Assembly: GCF_002355635.1 (NCBI RefSeq)
Contig: NZ_AP017558.1
Coordinates: 2,232,001 to 2,296,000 of the forward strand
From: Halopenitus persicus
GTDB lineage: Archaea > Halobacteriota > Halobacteria > Halobacteriales > Haloferacaceae
Direction: 5' to 3'
Length of the DNA: 64,000 nucleotides
Positions within the stretch are counted from its first letter, which is position 1. The number at the start of each line of letters is the position of its first letter. Below the pieces are notes generated by a model. It was not told where the DNA came from and did not search any database. It saw only the letters and a list, made by a program, of their open reading frames with translations. Below are positions 1 through 9,297 of this stretch, piece by piece. The position numbers and the translations under genes are program-made.

Positions 1-1
1 G

Positions 2-364
2 CTGGTGTACGCCCGCCGGAAGAGCCGGACGGGTCTGATCGCCTACCTGAGCGCGACGATACTGCTCGGGCTCACCTTCCTGTCGATCAAGTTGTGGGAG
101 TGGCACCACGAGATCTACGACGTCGGCGTCACGCTCACCCAGAACTCCCACGGCGACCCGGTCCAGGCGACGATCTACTACGTGACGACCGGTCTCCACG
201 GGATCCACGTCGTCATCGGACTACTGATCGCCGGGTTCCTGCTCGTTCGCGCCTGGAACGGCGCCTATCAGGAGGACCAGCGCCCGGTCGAGTACTTCGG
301 CCTCTACTGGCACTTCGTCGACATCGTCTGGGTCATCCTCTTCCCGCTGTTCTACCTCTTCTGA
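2..364 (+). CDS. coxC: Heme-copper (cytochrome c) oxidase subunit III, C-terminal part
   Basis: The gene enters from the left edge, so only about the last 120 residues are present. Several hydrophobic helices are visible, including the subunit III-type stretch [13 protein letters not shown] and a final helix with [16 protein letters not shown]. Both are characteristic of the seven-helix subunit III of aa3/ba3-type terminal oxidases. The protein sits in the cytoplasmic membrane and stabilises the catalytic subunit I, which is presumably encoded upstream outside the window. A small membrane protein and an oxidase subunit IV-like protein follow on the same strand, which supports an oxidase operon. 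The true start is not visible. Confidence 0.9.
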   Translation: MVYARRKSRTGLIAYLSATILLGLTFLSIKLWEWHHEIYDVGVTLTQNSHGDPVQATIYYVTTGLHGIHVVIGLLIAGFLLVRAWNGAYQEDQRPVEYFGLYWHFVDIVWVILFPLFYLF

Positions 365-537
365 CGCCCGTCGGTTTCGGGCGGTCCCCGTCTCGGTTGG
401 GGACGTCGAATTCGTGACGCATACTGAGTCGAATTCGTGTTTCCCACCGGGACGTCGGGTCCCCGTGGCGTATCGCCAACGCCCCGACGACGGCACCGCT
501 TGCACGGGTATTTACGTCTCGGTGGCGGACTGTCGAT

Positions 538-681
538 ATGGTCACGGACGTGCTCACCGATCCCCGGCTGCTGAAGGGGATCTTTTGGACGCTCGTCGGC
601 GTCTCCTTTTGGGTCGCCGGCCCGTTCGTCGGGTACTACCTGTGGAAGCGATGGCGTGGTCCCGACGACGAGGATGGATAG
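538..681 (+). CDS. Small single-span membrane protein of the oxidase cluster
   Basis: This ATG-started 47-residue frame lies between oxidase subunits III and IV. It has a short polar N-terminus, one hydrophobic helix (FWTLVGVSFWVAGPFVGYYLW) and a positively charged then acidic tail. That composition is what a haloarchaeal single-span membrane peptide would have. A start just downstream of a region without other reading frames, and its place in the oxidase operon, support it as a real gene. I do not recognise a named family. A small accessory subunit of the oxidase is an inference from position only. Confidence 0.65.
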   Translation: MVTDVLTDPRLLKGIFWTLVGVSFWVAGPFVGYYLWKRWRGPDDEDG

Positions 682-717
682 ACATATTAGGCCACACATC
701 CAGATTTCGCGTGAACA

Positions 718-990
718 ATGGCGTCGGATTCGATCAAACTCTATGCGCTGGTGTACGTCGCGCTCGTGGGGCTGGCGACCTCGAAGTTCGTCTTCTTCGA
801 GTTCGACCAGTTCTTCACCTACGAGCAGGCGTTCGCCGGCACGATGGGAGCTGCCGCGTTGAAGGGCGCGCTCATCGTCGGCTACTACCAACACCTCAAG
901 TGGGAGAACCGGTCGCTGACTTACCTGATGGCCGTCGCGCTCGCGTTCGCGCTCCTGCTGATGGCGGCCGCGACCTACTCCATCACGTAG
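718..990 (+). CDS. Cytochrome oxidase subunit IV-like membrane protein
   Basis: This 90-residue protein has three hydrophobic helices (about residues 7-25, 40-58 and 67-88) and the pattern ALKGALIVGYYQHLKWENR. In prokaryotic oxidase subunit IV families, a helix followed by a short charged loop with a conserved lysine or histidine is typical. It follows subunit III and a 47-residue membrane protein on the same strand. The protein is expected to be a non-catalytic accessory subunit of the terminal oxidase. A weak TATA-like stretch (gacatattag, about 681-690) precedes it, so it may also have its own promoter. Confidence 0.8.
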   Translation: MASDSIKLYALVYVALVGLATSKFVFFEFDQFFTYEQAFAGTMGAAALKGALIVGYYQHLKWENRSLTYLMAVALAFALLLMAAATYSIT

Positions 991-1102
991 TCGTCGCGGT
1001 CGCGTCGTCGCTTCTTCCCCCGATGCGGTGGCTTGCGTCCTGCCCGCCGTCCGCCGTAACGGGAGGGGAAACTCCAAAACCCCTCCGAACGTAGCGGCGG
1101 GC

Positions 1103-1507
1103 ATGTACCACGTACTGCTGGCCGTGGACGAGGACGAGAGTCGAAGCAGTCGAATCGCCGAGGCGGTCGCCGACCTCCCGAGCGCGAGTACGGACGTGTT
1201 CGTGTCGATCTTCCACTGTTTCGTGGACAATCCCGCGGGCGCCTCGGCGACGCAGGTCGGCAGCGTCCGGACCGTGCAGGACCTGCTCGAGGAGGCGGGG
1301 ATCGACAACCAGGTGCTGGAGGCCAGCGGCGACCCGGCGGACGCGATCCTCGAGGCCGCCGACGAGGAACAGGTCGACGCGATCTACCTCGGCGGACGCA
1401 AGCGATCGCCCGCCGGCAAGGCGCTGTTCGGCAGCGTCACGCAGTCGGTGATCCTGAGCGCTGAGCATCCGGTGACGGTCGCCGGGAAGACGAGAACGGC
1501 GGATTAA
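1103..1507 (+). CDS. Universal stress protein (UspA family)
   Basis: This 134-residue protein begins MYHVLLAVDEDESRSSRI, the usual first beta strand of the UspA fold. It ends with the nucleotide-binding signature G-G-x9-G-S-V-T-Q-S (GGRKRSPAGKALFGSVTQS), so ATP binding is likely. The chosen ATG at 1103 gives the family's normal length. An upstream in-frame ATG at 1028 would add 25 residues unlike the family. It lies just after the oxidase genes but has no evident functional link to them. USPs are cytosolic dimers of generally unclear role; haloarchaea carry many paralogues. Confidence 0.88.
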   Translation: MYHVLLAVDEDESRSSRIAEAVADLPSASTDVFVSIFHCFVDNPAGASATQVGSVRTVQDLLEEAGIDNQVLEASGDPADAILEAADEEQVDAIYLGGRKRSPAGKALFGSVTQSVILSAEHPVTVAGKTRTAD

Positions 1508-1602
1508 TCGGGCGCCGCGGAGCCGCGAGGTCGAGTGCCCGACCAGGGTCGGGCGAACCCACGTTTTCGTCGGCGAAGCGCACCGTCTCGTCGACGTGGG
1601 GA

Positions 1603-2637
1603 TCAATCACGAAGGTCGGGCCCGTCATCGGCGGATCGGCCCTTCACGGCGAACAGCGACAGGTACCCCGCGAGCAGTCCCGGCCAGTAGGTCGTGAGCC
1701 GGAAGAGGACCGCCGCCGTCACGGCCGTGGCGAGTCCGACGGGGTAAAACAGGGTCACGAGTCCGGAGAAGACGACCTCGTACGTCCCCGACCCGCCCGG
1801 GGTCGGCGAGATCGTCGCCACGACCGAGAGGTTGACGATGAAATACAGCGAGACGAGGTCGGGCTCGATCCCGAGCGACAGGAAGACGAAGTATAGCGAG
1901 ACGATCTGTGCCAGTATCGCCAGGTGTGAAACGACCGCGGTCGCGGCCAGAAACGAGGGATCACGGCCCGCGGTCTGAAAGTGCCCCTCGACGCGCACGA
2001 TGCGGTCCCGCAACGACCGAAAGAGCCCTTCCGCTCGGTCGACGCGTGCCTCGATCGCGTGTACCGCGTCGACCGCCGTGCCGCCCAGCGTTTCGTCCTC
2101 GGACCACAGCAGGTACGCGAGAACGCCACCGACGAGCAGCAACAGCACCGAGATCGCACCGATGGTTCGAAGAAAGCCGCTCACCGACCCGACGACGACG
2201 AGATACGCCAGGCCGCCGAGCGTGAAGGTGAAGAAGGGGGCGGCGTTGAGGATGTCCGCGGAGACCACGGCGGCCAGCGCCTTCTCGTAGTCCGTCTCGA
2301 GGGAATCGGAAACGACGTAGGCCATTATCGGCTCCCCGCCGAACTGGCCGAGCGGGGTGATCGAGTTCAGAAAGTGGCCGGTGAGAAACAGGGCCACGGT
2401 CCTCGATGGCGTGGGAGTCATTCCCATATGGCGGAAGAAGCGGTGCCAGACCCAGGCCCACAGCAACAGCGACGAGAACCCGACGACGAATGCGACCGCG
2501 AAGTGGGACGGATCCGTCCGCACGAGCGCGGCCAGGAACTCCCCGAGGTCGGCCAGATACAGGAGCGCGGCGAACAGCACGCCGGTCGCGATGAACCAGA
2601 TCCACTCCCGCCTTCCCCCGGCAATCGGGACGTTCAT
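1603..2637 (-). CDS. Flippase-like membrane protein, LPG-synthase TM domain (UPF0104/YbhN type)
   Basis: This 344-residue polytopic protein has about eight hydrophobic helices. Family signs include GQFGGEPIMAYVV near residue 100 and the C-terminal SVVATISPTPGGSGTYEVV, both typical of the lysylphosphatidylglycerol-synthase N-terminal/UPF0104 membrane domain. There is no LPG synthetase catalytic domain, so aminoacyl transfer is not expected. Stand-alone members are often placed with glycosyltransferases and are thought to move or bind lipid-linked intermediates. Its ATG overlaps the end of the upstream sulfatase gene by 4 bp, so the two are almost certainly translated from one mRNA. Confidence 0.85.
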   Translation of the reverse strand: MNVPIAGGRREWIWFIATGVLFAALLYLADLGEFLAALVRTDPSHFAVAFVVGFSSLLLWAWVWHRFFRHMGMTPTPSRTVALFLTGHFLNSITPLGQFGGEPIMAYVVSDSLETDYEKALAAVVSADILNAAPFFTFTLGGLAYLVVVGSVSGFLRTIGAISVLLLLVGGVLAYLLWSEDETLGGTAVDAVHAIEARVDRAEGLFRSLRDRIVRVEGHFQTAGRDPSFLAATAVVSHLAILAQIVSLYFVFLSLGIEPDLVSLYFIVNLSVVATISPTPGGSGTYEVVFSGLVTLFYPVGLATAVTAAVLFRLTTYWPGLLAGYLSLFAVKGRSADDGPDLRD

Positions 2638-4040
2638 CGATAGCCCAGCTGCTCCAGACGGTCCGCGACGGCGTCGTCGACGGGACGGTCTCCCGCGTCG
2701 TCAGCCCCGCCGCCGGACTCGACGCCATCGGAGTCGGCACTTCCGGGATCGACGTCGCCCGTCGCGTCGACGGCGGCCTTGAGATCCGCCGGGACCGGGA
2801 TCGACTCGCCCGTCTCGACGTCGAGGGCCTCGTAGGTGGCCGCGCCGTCCTCCGTGACCGATTTGACCACCTTCACTCCGTCACGCTTGGCGTATCTGTG
2901 CTTTCGGTAGTAGTCGTCCCACCGGTCGGTCGGAATGTAGCCCGTGAAGTTCTCGGGAAACTCACACCCGCCCACCACGGTCTCCGGGAAGACGTCGTCT
3001 GGATCCGGTGCGGGGCGGATGCCGGCATAGGCGGGCACGAGGTCGCACAGCGACCTGAGCTCGATCGGGTCGGCGACGGTGTCGGCCTCGCGGTCCGGAT
3101 GATCGACCATCAGGACGACGTTCACGACCGGCTCGGCCACCGTGAACTGGTGGCCGAAGTCGCCCCCGTTCTCGCCGAGCGCCTGGCCGTGGTCGGAGAG
3201 CAACACCACCACGGTGTCATCGCGGAGGCCGTTGTCCTCGAGCGCGGCGACGATCTCTCCCACGAGATCGTCCGTATAGTCGACGGAGGCGTCGTAGACG
3301 CGTTCGAGCTGGTCGAAGTCGATGTCCTCCATCGTGAACACGTCCTTCTGCCGGTGCGGGATCGCCGCGTCGTCGGCCACGCCGTGGCGCTCGGCGTACC
3401 GCTTCGGGGGCCGGTACGGTTCGTGTGGCTCCATCAGATTGGCGTAGAGGAAGAAGTTCCCGTCGTCGTCCCCGCGGTCACCGAGGTACTCGGTCACCGC
3501 CGCCACGGTCTCCTCGGACCGGGTGGAGTCGTCGACGTCGAAGGCCCTGAAGACGCGGTCGATCTGTCTCCCGAGGATCCGCCGCGGCGTGTCGCCGAGG
3601 GAATGGTAGAACTTCGCGAACGCCCGTGAGAGGCGGACGCTCAGCCGGTTGTCGGCCGTTCCGAGGAAGTTCTCGACGTGATCGAAGTCCCCGGTCATCC
3701 CCTTGTGTGGGGTTATCCAGACGTTCGGGGTGATCGCGGCGGTGTCGTATCCCGCCTCACGGAACGCGGAGACGAAGGTCGCCCGGTCCTCGTCGAAGTA
3801 GCTCCTCGCGTGGGTGGTGCCGTGCTCCCATGGATACTCCCCGGTGAACATCGAGGCGTGCGACGGAAGGGTCCAGGGTGCCTGCGTGACCGCGTTCTCG
3901 AAGACCGTCGCCGAGTCGGCCAGCGCCTGGATGTGGTCCGTAAACTCGACGTCGGGGTTGTACGCCGACACCCGGTCCGTCCGGAGCGAATCCAGAACCA
4001 GAAAGACGACGTTCCGCTCGTCCGAGACGGCGTCCTGCAT
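2634..4040 (-). CDS. Sulfatase/alkaline-phosphatase superfamily enzyme
   Basis: This protein has 468 residues from the ATG at 4040, chosen because NVVFLVLDSLRTDRVS starts the fold directly; an upstream start adds 29 residues of low similarity to the fold. Metal-binding signs are D17 in the first strand and the late LSDHGQALGENG motif. The nucleophile region reads APWTLPSHASMFTGEYP: a Thr stands where classical sulfatases have the Cys or Ser that becomes formylglycine. It could therefore be a phosphotransferase or phosphodiesterase rather than a sulfatase. There is no signal peptide. The gene is co-transcribed with the flippase-like gene and divergent from two glycosyltransferases, so a role in modifying surface glycans or glycolipids is inferred. 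Confidence 0.85.
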   Translation of the reverse strand: MQDAVSDERNVVFLVLDSLRTDRVSAYNPDVEFTDHIQALADSATVFENAVTQAPWTLPSHASMFTGEYPWEHGTTHARSYFDEDRATFVSAFREAGYDTAAITPNVWITPHKGMTGDFDHVENFLGTADNRLSVRLSRAFAKFYHSLGDTPRRILGRQIDRVFRAFDVDDSTRSEETVAAVTEYLGDRGDDDGNFFLYANLMEPHEPYRPPKRYAERHGVADDAAIPHRQKDVFTMEDIDFDQLERVYDASVDYTDDLVGEIVAALEDNGLRDDTVVVLLSDHGQALGENGGDFGHQFTVAEPVVNVVLMVDHPDREADTVADPIELRSLCDLVPAYAGIRPAPDPDDVFPETVVGGCEFPENFTGYIPTDRWDDYYRKHRYAKRDGVKVVKSVTEDGAATYEALDVETGESIPVPADLKAAVDATGDVDPGSADSDGVESGGGADDAGDRPVDDAVADRLEQLGYR

Positions 4041-4136
4041 GTCCGTCACCGGGAGCGCCCGGCAGTTAGGGACATCGGTTCGGAACCGGGCATCGTGCGG
4101 GACCGGAGCCGGAGCCGACGACCCCACGATCGACCA

Positions 4137-4230
4137 TCATCGGGACCGACACGCCGATGTCATCCGGGACCGACACGCCGATGTCATCCGGGACCGACAC
4201 GCCGATGTCATCCCGGACCGACACGTCAAG
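4137..4230. repeat. 24-bp tandem array in a divergent promoter region
   Basis: About four copies of a 24-bp unit built on catccgggaccgacacgccg, starting at about 4137, 4161, 4185 and 4209. The last copy is diverged. The array lies in the 249-bp gap between the divergent sulfatase (minus) and glycosyltransferase (plus) genes. The plus-strand TATA-like gatttatag lies at about 4261-4269, just downstream of the array. No dyad is obvious within the unit. Confidence 0.85.
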
Positions 4231-4289
4231 ATTTCCCATCGTCGGAACGGACCCACGACCGATTTATAGGGGACGCGATAACGGGGGGT

Positions 4290-5243
4290 ATGGTCGAGAG
4301 CGTGGCGATCGTCTACTGGTGTGACGGGGCCGGACACGCGGCCAGGAGCATCCCGGTCGCCAAGGAGCTCGAGTCACGCGGCGTGGACGTGTCGATCGCT
4401 GGCGGCGGGCAGGGCGCGCGGTTCGTGGACATGAACGGCTTCGACCAGCCGGACCTCACGACCGTGTCGGTGAAGGGGGACACGCCGCTGTCGTTTCTGA
4501 AACACACCCTCCTCGATCTCGTTCCCTCCTCGGTCCGGCGGACCCGGGAGCTCCACCGCTGGTTGGCGGCGGAGGACCCCGACGTGCTGATAACCGACGA
4601 CGTCTTCGCGGGCCTGTCGGCGGCCGCCCAGGGGATCGACTTCTACCGGATCGACCACCTGACGCCGGACCTGTTCGGCCCGGCGTGGGGAACCCCGCTG
4701 CGGATATATAACGCGATCTCGCTGCTGTTCGGCGAGGGGATACTCGTGACGTCGCTGTGGCCCGACGATCCGGACCCGGCGGGGATCAGGCGAGTTGGGC
4801 CGCTCGCACAGGAGGGGAATTCCGACGGGAAGATCGACGAGTACGACGTGCTCATCAACCCGGGCACACACGGCGAGGGCTTTGCGGAGATTCGGACGCG
4901 GTTGGAGGCCGACGGCTACACGGTCAGAACGGTGGGCGACGACGACTGGGAGACGAAGCCCACGATGACGCCGTACACCGAGGCCGCCGACGTCGTGATC
5001 TGCACCGGGTTCTCCTCGATCGCGGACACGGTCGTCGCGGGGACGCCCTGCGTGATCTACCCGTTCCTTCCGTTCCAGAAGGCGATCGCGGAGCGGGCGG
5101 AACGGAAAGGGATCGAGGGGGTCGCGAAGGCCACCTCGGTTCCGGATGCCGTCCTGAAAGCGAAACGCTTCTGTGAGTCCGAGGAAAGTCCCGATTACGA
5201 GAACGGTGCTCCCGAGTTCGTGGATGCGGTCCTCGATGCATAG
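4290..5243 (+). CDS. Glycosyltransferase, GT28/MurG-like (GT-B fold)
   Basis: This 317-residue protein starts at the ATG at 4290, placed about 22 bp after a TATA-like gatttata. The N-terminal motif AIVYWCDGAGHAARSIPVA contains the G-x-G-H that binds the acceptor side in MurG-like enzymes. The C-terminal half carries TPYTEAADVVICTGFSSIAD and a following GTPCVIYPF, which match the nucleotide-sugar-binding G-x4 loop region of the family. It would transfer a hexose or HexNAc from a nucleotide sugar to a lipid acceptor at the inner face of the membrane. Donor and acceptor cannot be read from the sequence. It is followed 75 bp later by another glycosyltransferase. Confidence 0.8.
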   Translation: MVESVAIVYWCDGAGHAARSIPVAKELESRGVDVSIAGGGQGARFVDMNGFDQPDLTTVSVKGDTPLSFLKHTLLDLVPSSVRRTRELHRWLAAEDPDVLITDDVFAGLSAAAQGIDFYRIDHLTPDLFGPAWGTPLRIYNAISLLFGEGILVTSLWPDDPDPAGIRRVGPLAQEGNSDGKIDEYDVLINPGTHGEGFAEIRTRLEADGYTVRTVGDDDWETKPTMTPYTEAADVVICTGFSSIADTVVAGTPCVIYPFLPFQKAIAERAERKGIEGVAKATSVPDAVLKAKRFCESEESPDYENGAPEFVDAVLDA

Positions 5244-5318
5244 CCGTCCCGGCCGGCGTCGAAGCCGGACCCCAAGCCAACGGATCCGGACCGCCGGAGG
5301 CAACCGACGGAGGGTCAT

Positions 5319-6353
5319 ATGAGGATCGGGTTCTTCACTGACAGCTACTTCCCCGGAATCGACGGCGTGACGTACACGATCCGGGCCTGGCGCGAGCGCC
5401 TCGAGGAGCGTGGCCACGAGGTGTACGTTATCTACCCGGCAAGCAGCCACGAGCCGGACGACCACGAGATCCCCGTCAGGTCGTTCCCGAACCCGTTCTA
5501 CGACCAGTACCGGTTCCCGACCTACCGGCGGCTGTCGACGCTGCCGGACCTGGACGTCGTCCACTGTCACGGGCCCGCCTCGACCGGAATCATGGGACGG
5601 CGGTACGCGAAGAAGACGGGCGCGAAATCGGTCTACACGCATCACACGCCCGTCGAGGATTACCTCGTGCAGGGGCTCAAACTCCCGTCCCTCGCCGCCG
5701 TCGCGTCCAGGCTGTACGTGGCCTACGAGAACCGGTTCCTCCGCTCGTTCGACTGCGTGACCGCCTCGACCTCACGGATCCGGCGGGACGTGGAGCCCCG
5801 GAAGCTCCCCGTCGGCATCGAGATGGATACCTTCCGGCCGCAGTCGGACCGACTGTTCTCGACCGACGACCCCGTCATCGGCTACAGCGGCCGGATGACC
5901 GCCAAGAAGAACGTCGACGAGATCCTCCGGCTGGCGGACGACACCCCTGACTATCGGTTCGTGCTCGTGGGCGAGGGGCCGGAGCGGGAGCCGCTGGAGC
6001 GGGCGGCCCCGGAGAACGTGACGTTTCGGGACTTCCTGCCGCGCGCGGAGTTGCCGACGTTCTACTCGTCGGTCGACGTGTTCCTCACGGCCTCGACGTG
6101 TGACACCCTCGGGCTGTCGACCCTCGAGGCGAACGCCTGCGGCACGCCGGTGGCGGCGGCCGACGTCCCGCCGTTCGACGAGACGATCGGGAACGCAAAC
6201 GGCGCCCGGTTCGCGTACGGGGACGTCGACGACATGAAGCGAGCCGTCGAGGACTGTCTGCGTCACGACGCGGACACGCGGGACGCGGTTCGACGGTTCT
6301 CGATCACGCGGACCATCGACGAGCTCGAACGGATCTACGAGGTGACCGACTGA
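5319..6353 (+). CDS. Glycosyltransferase family 4 protein
   Basis: This 344-residue GT-B enzyme has an N-terminal motif, MRIGFFTDSYFPGIDGVTYT, with the usual glycine-rich acceptor loop. The C-terminal Rossmann half holds GYSGRMTAKKNVDEI, then the donor-binding signature STCDTLGLSTLEANACGTPV with the conserved E of the EX7E motif. Closest in style are PimB/SQDG-synthase-like hexosyltransferases acting on lipids. The gene overlaps the following DUF2070 gene by one base (TGATG), which implies coupled translation. A function in membrane glycolipid or lipid-linked oligosaccharide synthesis is inferred from its neighbours. Confidence 0.9.
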   Translation: MRIGFFTDSYFPGIDGVTYTIRAWRERLEERGHEVYVIYPASSHEPDDHEIPVRSFPNPFYDQYRFPTYRRLSTLPDLDVVHCHGPASTGIMGRRYAKKTGAKSVYTHHTPVEDYLVQGLKLPSLAAVASRLYVAYENRFLRSFDCVTASTSRIRRDVEPRKLPVGIEMDTFRPQSDRLFSTDDPVIGYSGRMTAKKNVDEILRLADDTPDYRFVLVGEGPEREPLERAAPENVTFRDFLPRAELPTFYSSVDVFLTASTCDTLGLSTLEANACGTPVAAADVPPFDETIGNANGARFAYGDVDDMKRAVEDCLRHDADTRDAVRRFSITRTIDELERIYEVTD

Positions 6354-7996
6354 TGGGCGCCGACAACGTGGACGTCTTCCAGCGGATGGTCTTCAGCCTG
6401 CCGTCGCTGAAGGTACAGATCCCCGCACTCGTCGCCTTGAGCCTGCTGTACAGCTTCGGAATGCGCCTCGCGTTCACCGTCTTCACCCCCATCCGGCTGT
6501 CAATCCCGCTCGTGCTCGTCGCGGGATCGCTCGTGTTCCTCGTTCCGTTCCTGGTTGCGGGCGAGCTCTTCCACCAGGTGTTACCCCGGTATCCGCGCTC
6601 CTGGAGCTACTTCCTTGCGCTGTTCAACCAGTTCGTCCTGTTCATCCACGGACTCATCCTTTCGGGAGCTGACACCACCGGAAACGCCTGGAGCATCGTC
6701 TGGTTGGCGTTCATCACCGTCCACGTGACCAACGTCCTGGTGTTGCTGATATCGACCGGGATCGAGTATTACAAGCGGATCCTGGTCGTTTCCTCGGTAC
6801 AAACGGCGCTGCTGATCGCCGTCTTCTACCTGTTCGTCGGCGGCGCCCTGGGCATCGAGCGGTACAGGCACGCCTTCAGCCTCGCGTCGGTGGCCATCGC
6901 CGCCGTCTTCGTCGTGTTGATCCTCCTGGCCGTGGAGTACCTGATCAAGAGCAACACCGACGTCTCGGCGTTCACGCTCACGTCCGGGCTGTTACGAAAC
7001 GACCGGGAGTCGCTCGATCTCGGCTTCGAGGCCGAGCCACACGTCCAGACCCTGACGATCGACAACGGCGACCGCCTGCGGCTGGCCGCCCCGTGGATCC
7101 ACCCGGGTCCGCTCGGCGGGTTCGGCGGCGGTCAGCTGAGCGGCACCGTTATCTCCGAACTGAACCGGGACGGAACCGGGTTCTTCCTGCACGTTCCCTG
7201 CACGCACGAGGAGGACCTGGCCGACCCCGAGGACGCCGAGAAGGTTCTGGAGGCGGTTGCGGACCCCGAGGGCACCGGCCACGCGTCGACGTTGGTGCAT
7301 CGGGACTACGGGGAGATCGAGTTCTTCGGTCGCCGGTTCGACGGGCAGACGATCGTCTTCCTCCACGCCGAGCACATCGACGACTACGACACGGGTGTGT
7401 TTATGCGGGACGTCGAGCGGTCGGACGTGCTCCTCGTGGACCTCCACAAACACGACATCCAGGAGGGGCCCGAAAAGGAGGTCCAGTACGGCACCGCCGA
7501 GGCGGACCGGCTGAAGCGGTACTTCGACGACTTCCTCGAGACCCTGGACGACGCCCCGCTGCACGACTACAGTGCAGGATTCGACGTCCACCTCGGCGAC
7601 CAGGACCTGCTGGCGATGGTCGAGGTCGTCGACGGCGAGCGCACCCTCCTGATGGGCATCGACACGAACGGCGTCACGGCCGACATCCGGGACCTCGAGG
7701 CGGCGTACCGCGAGGAGTTCGACCACGTCCTGCTGTTCTCGACGGACACGCACGCCTCCATCCACGACCTGGCGAACATGACGCGATCGAACGTCGACGC
7801 GATGCGGCGCGCGGTTGCGGCCGCAACCGACGACGTCGCGCCGGCGACCATCGGCCTGACGAGCCGGACGACGCGGCCGCTACAGCTCCTCAAAAACGAC
7901 TACAACGGGCTGGTCTTCAGCGTCAACATCCTCATCCGGCTGACGATCATCTCCCTGTTTTTGTTCTACTTCGTCCTGATCGTCTGGATGTTCTGA
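6353..7996 (+). CDS. DUF2070 family membrane protein
   Basis: This 547-residue protein has about six N-terminal transmembrane helices (residues 1-200), a soluble domain of about 300 residues, and one C-terminal helix (SVNILIRLTIISLFLFYFV). The soluble part contains histidine- and aspartate-rich motifs such as APWIHPGPLGGFGGG, DLHKHD and FSTDTHASIHD that look metal-binding. This arrangement is the archaeal DUF2070 family, whose activity is unknown to me. The start ATG overlaps the upstream glycosyltransferase stop, so it belongs to that operon. A hydrolase or transferase acting on a lipid-linked product is possible but not shown. Confidence 0.85.
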   Translation: MGADNVDVFQRMVFSLPSLKVQIPALVALSLLYSFGMRLAFTVFTPIRLSIPLVLVAGSLVFLVPFLVAGELFHQVLPRYPRSWSYFLALFNQFVLFIHGLILSGADTTGNAWSIVWLAFITVHVTNVLVLLISTGIEYYKRILVVSSVQTALLIAVFYLFVGGALGIERYRHAFSLASVAIAAVFVVLILLAVEYLIKSNTDVSAFTLTSGLLRNDRESLDLGFEAEPHVQTLTIDNGDRLRLAAPWIHPGPLGGFGGGQLSGTVISELNRDGTGFFLHVPCTHEEDLADPEDAEKVLEAVADPEGTGHASTLVHRDYGEIEFFGRRFDGQTIVFLHAEHIDDYDTGVFMRDVERSDVLLVDLHKHDIQEGPEKEVQYGTAEADRLKRYFDDFLETLDDAPLHDYSAGFDVHLGDQDLLAMVEVVDGERTLLMGIDTNGVTADIRDLEAAYREEFDHVLLFSTDTHASIHDLANMTRSNVDAMRRAVAAATDDVAPATIGLTSRTTRPLQLLKNDYNGLVFSVNILIRLTIISLFLFYFVLIVWMF

Positions 7997-8073
7997 CCGG
8001 GCGGTTCGGACGTCATCGGAGCGACCTACCGCACCACGTCCCTCGCGCCCGCGCCGGCCGCGTCCGAACCAAC

Positions 8074-9297
8074 CTACGGCGTGTCGATCACGTCCGCGTC
8101 AGCCGGTCCCGCGCCGTCGAAGACGGCGACGGCACGGTCGAGACGATCCGGATCGTCCGTGGCGGGCAGCTCACGCTCGGCGGTCCGACAGGGGGCGTCG
8201 ACGCCGAGCCGGTCACAGACGAGGTCGGCTGTCGATTCCGCCATCAGCCGGTGCGTGGTCAGCTTCCCGCCGACGATCGTTGCGAGGTTGGCCACGCCGT
8301 CGGCGGCGTGGTCGATCCGAACGAATCCCCGCGAGATCCCCCGACCGCCGCGGTCGACCTCGTCGGGGGCATACAGCGGGCGAACGCCCCACCACCGACG
8401 AACGATCGGGCGCTCGGCGACCGCCGGCAGCATCGCGGCGCATTCGGCGATCGTCGTCTCGACCTCCCGCTGTGGCGTTTCGTAGTCGTCCGGGTCGCGG
8501 ACGGGAACGCTCGTGGTCCCGAGCACGACCTCCTCCCGGTGCGGGACGACGATGTCGCCGTCGGCGGGGGTTCGACAGCGGTTCAACACGGGGCCGAGAC
8601 CGTCGTAAGCGACGGACACCATCACCCCGCGTGTCGGCTGCATCGCGACGGTTACGCCCGCCAGTTCGGCGACCGATCCCGCCCACGCACCCGCGGCGTT
8701 CACGACGTAGTCGGGCCGGATCACGTCGTCGACCCGGCCGCCGACGCGGGCTTCCGTCACCGCGCCGTCCCGGACGGTCAGCGACTCGAGGGGCGCGTGC
8801 GTGTGGATCGTCGCGCCGTGCCGATCCGCGTCGAGGGCGGTCGCGGCGACCAGCCGCGAGGGTGAGACGACCGCGTCGGGCACGCGCATCGCACGCTCGG
8901 CGTCGGCGGACAGATCCGGCACGCGGTCGCGCACGATCGTCGGGTCGACGACGTCGACCGGGATCCCGACCGACTCGCAGGCCGCCCGCTTGGCGTCGAA
9001 GTAGGCCGGGTCGTCGTCCGCAAGCTCGAGAAAGAGGCCACCCGTCTCGCGGACGCAAACGCCGGCTATCCGGCGGAGGGTCCGACTCTCCGCGAGACAC
9101 TCCGTCGCGCCCTCGGGGTCCGAGTCGGCGTAGCGCGCGCCGCTGTGGAGCAGGCCGTGTGACCGACCCGTGGTCCCGGCGCAGAGCCCGTCCCGGTCGA
9201 CGAGGGTCACGTCCACGCCCCGCAGCGCCAGGTCGCGGACGACGCCGACGCCGGTCGCGCCGCCGCCGACCACGAGCACCTCCGGTTCGAGCGCCAT
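8074..9297 (-). CDS. FAD-dependent oxidoreductase, GlpA-like (glycerol-3-phosphate dehydrogenase family)
   Basis: This 407-residue protein starts at the ATG at 9297, directly before the dinucleotide-binding motif EVLVVGGGATGVGVVRDLAL. Further family signs are GLCAGTTGRSHGLLHSGARY (FAD contacts), PDYVVNAAGAWAGSVAEL and IVGGKLTTHRLMAE. The pattern is that of anaerobic GlpA. True GlpA subunits carry an extra C-terminal Fe-S domain of about 150 residues, which is missing here. No glpB, glpC or glpK neighbours are present. The substrate could be glycerol-3-phosphate or a related 2-hydroxyacid; electrons would go to quinone. Confidence 0.82.
   Translation of the reverse strand: MALEPEVLVVGGGATGVGVVRDLALRGVDVTLVDRDGLCAGTTGRSHGLLHSGARYADSDPEGATECLAESRTLRRIAGVCVRETGGLFLELADDDPAYFDAKRAACESVGIPVDVVDPTIVRDRVPDLSADAERAMRVPDAVVSPSRLVAATALDADRHGATIHTHAPLESLTVRDGAVTEARVGGRVDDVIRPDYVVNAAGAWAGSVAELAGVTVAMQPTRGVMVSVAYDGLGPVLNRCRTPADGDIVVPHREEVVLGTTSVPVRDPDDYETPQREVETTIAECAAMLPAVAERPIVRRWWGVRPLYAPDEVDRGGRGISRGFVRIDHAADGVANLATIVGGKLTTHRLMAESTADLVCDRLGVDAPCRTAERELPATDDPDRLDRAVAVFDGAGPADADVIDTP

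Noticed and set aside
352-1308. Long minus-strand frame opposite the oxidase and UspA genes
   Set aside because: It is antisense to recognised proteins, has Arg/Pro/Ser-rich composition typical of GC-rich shadows, and no domain.
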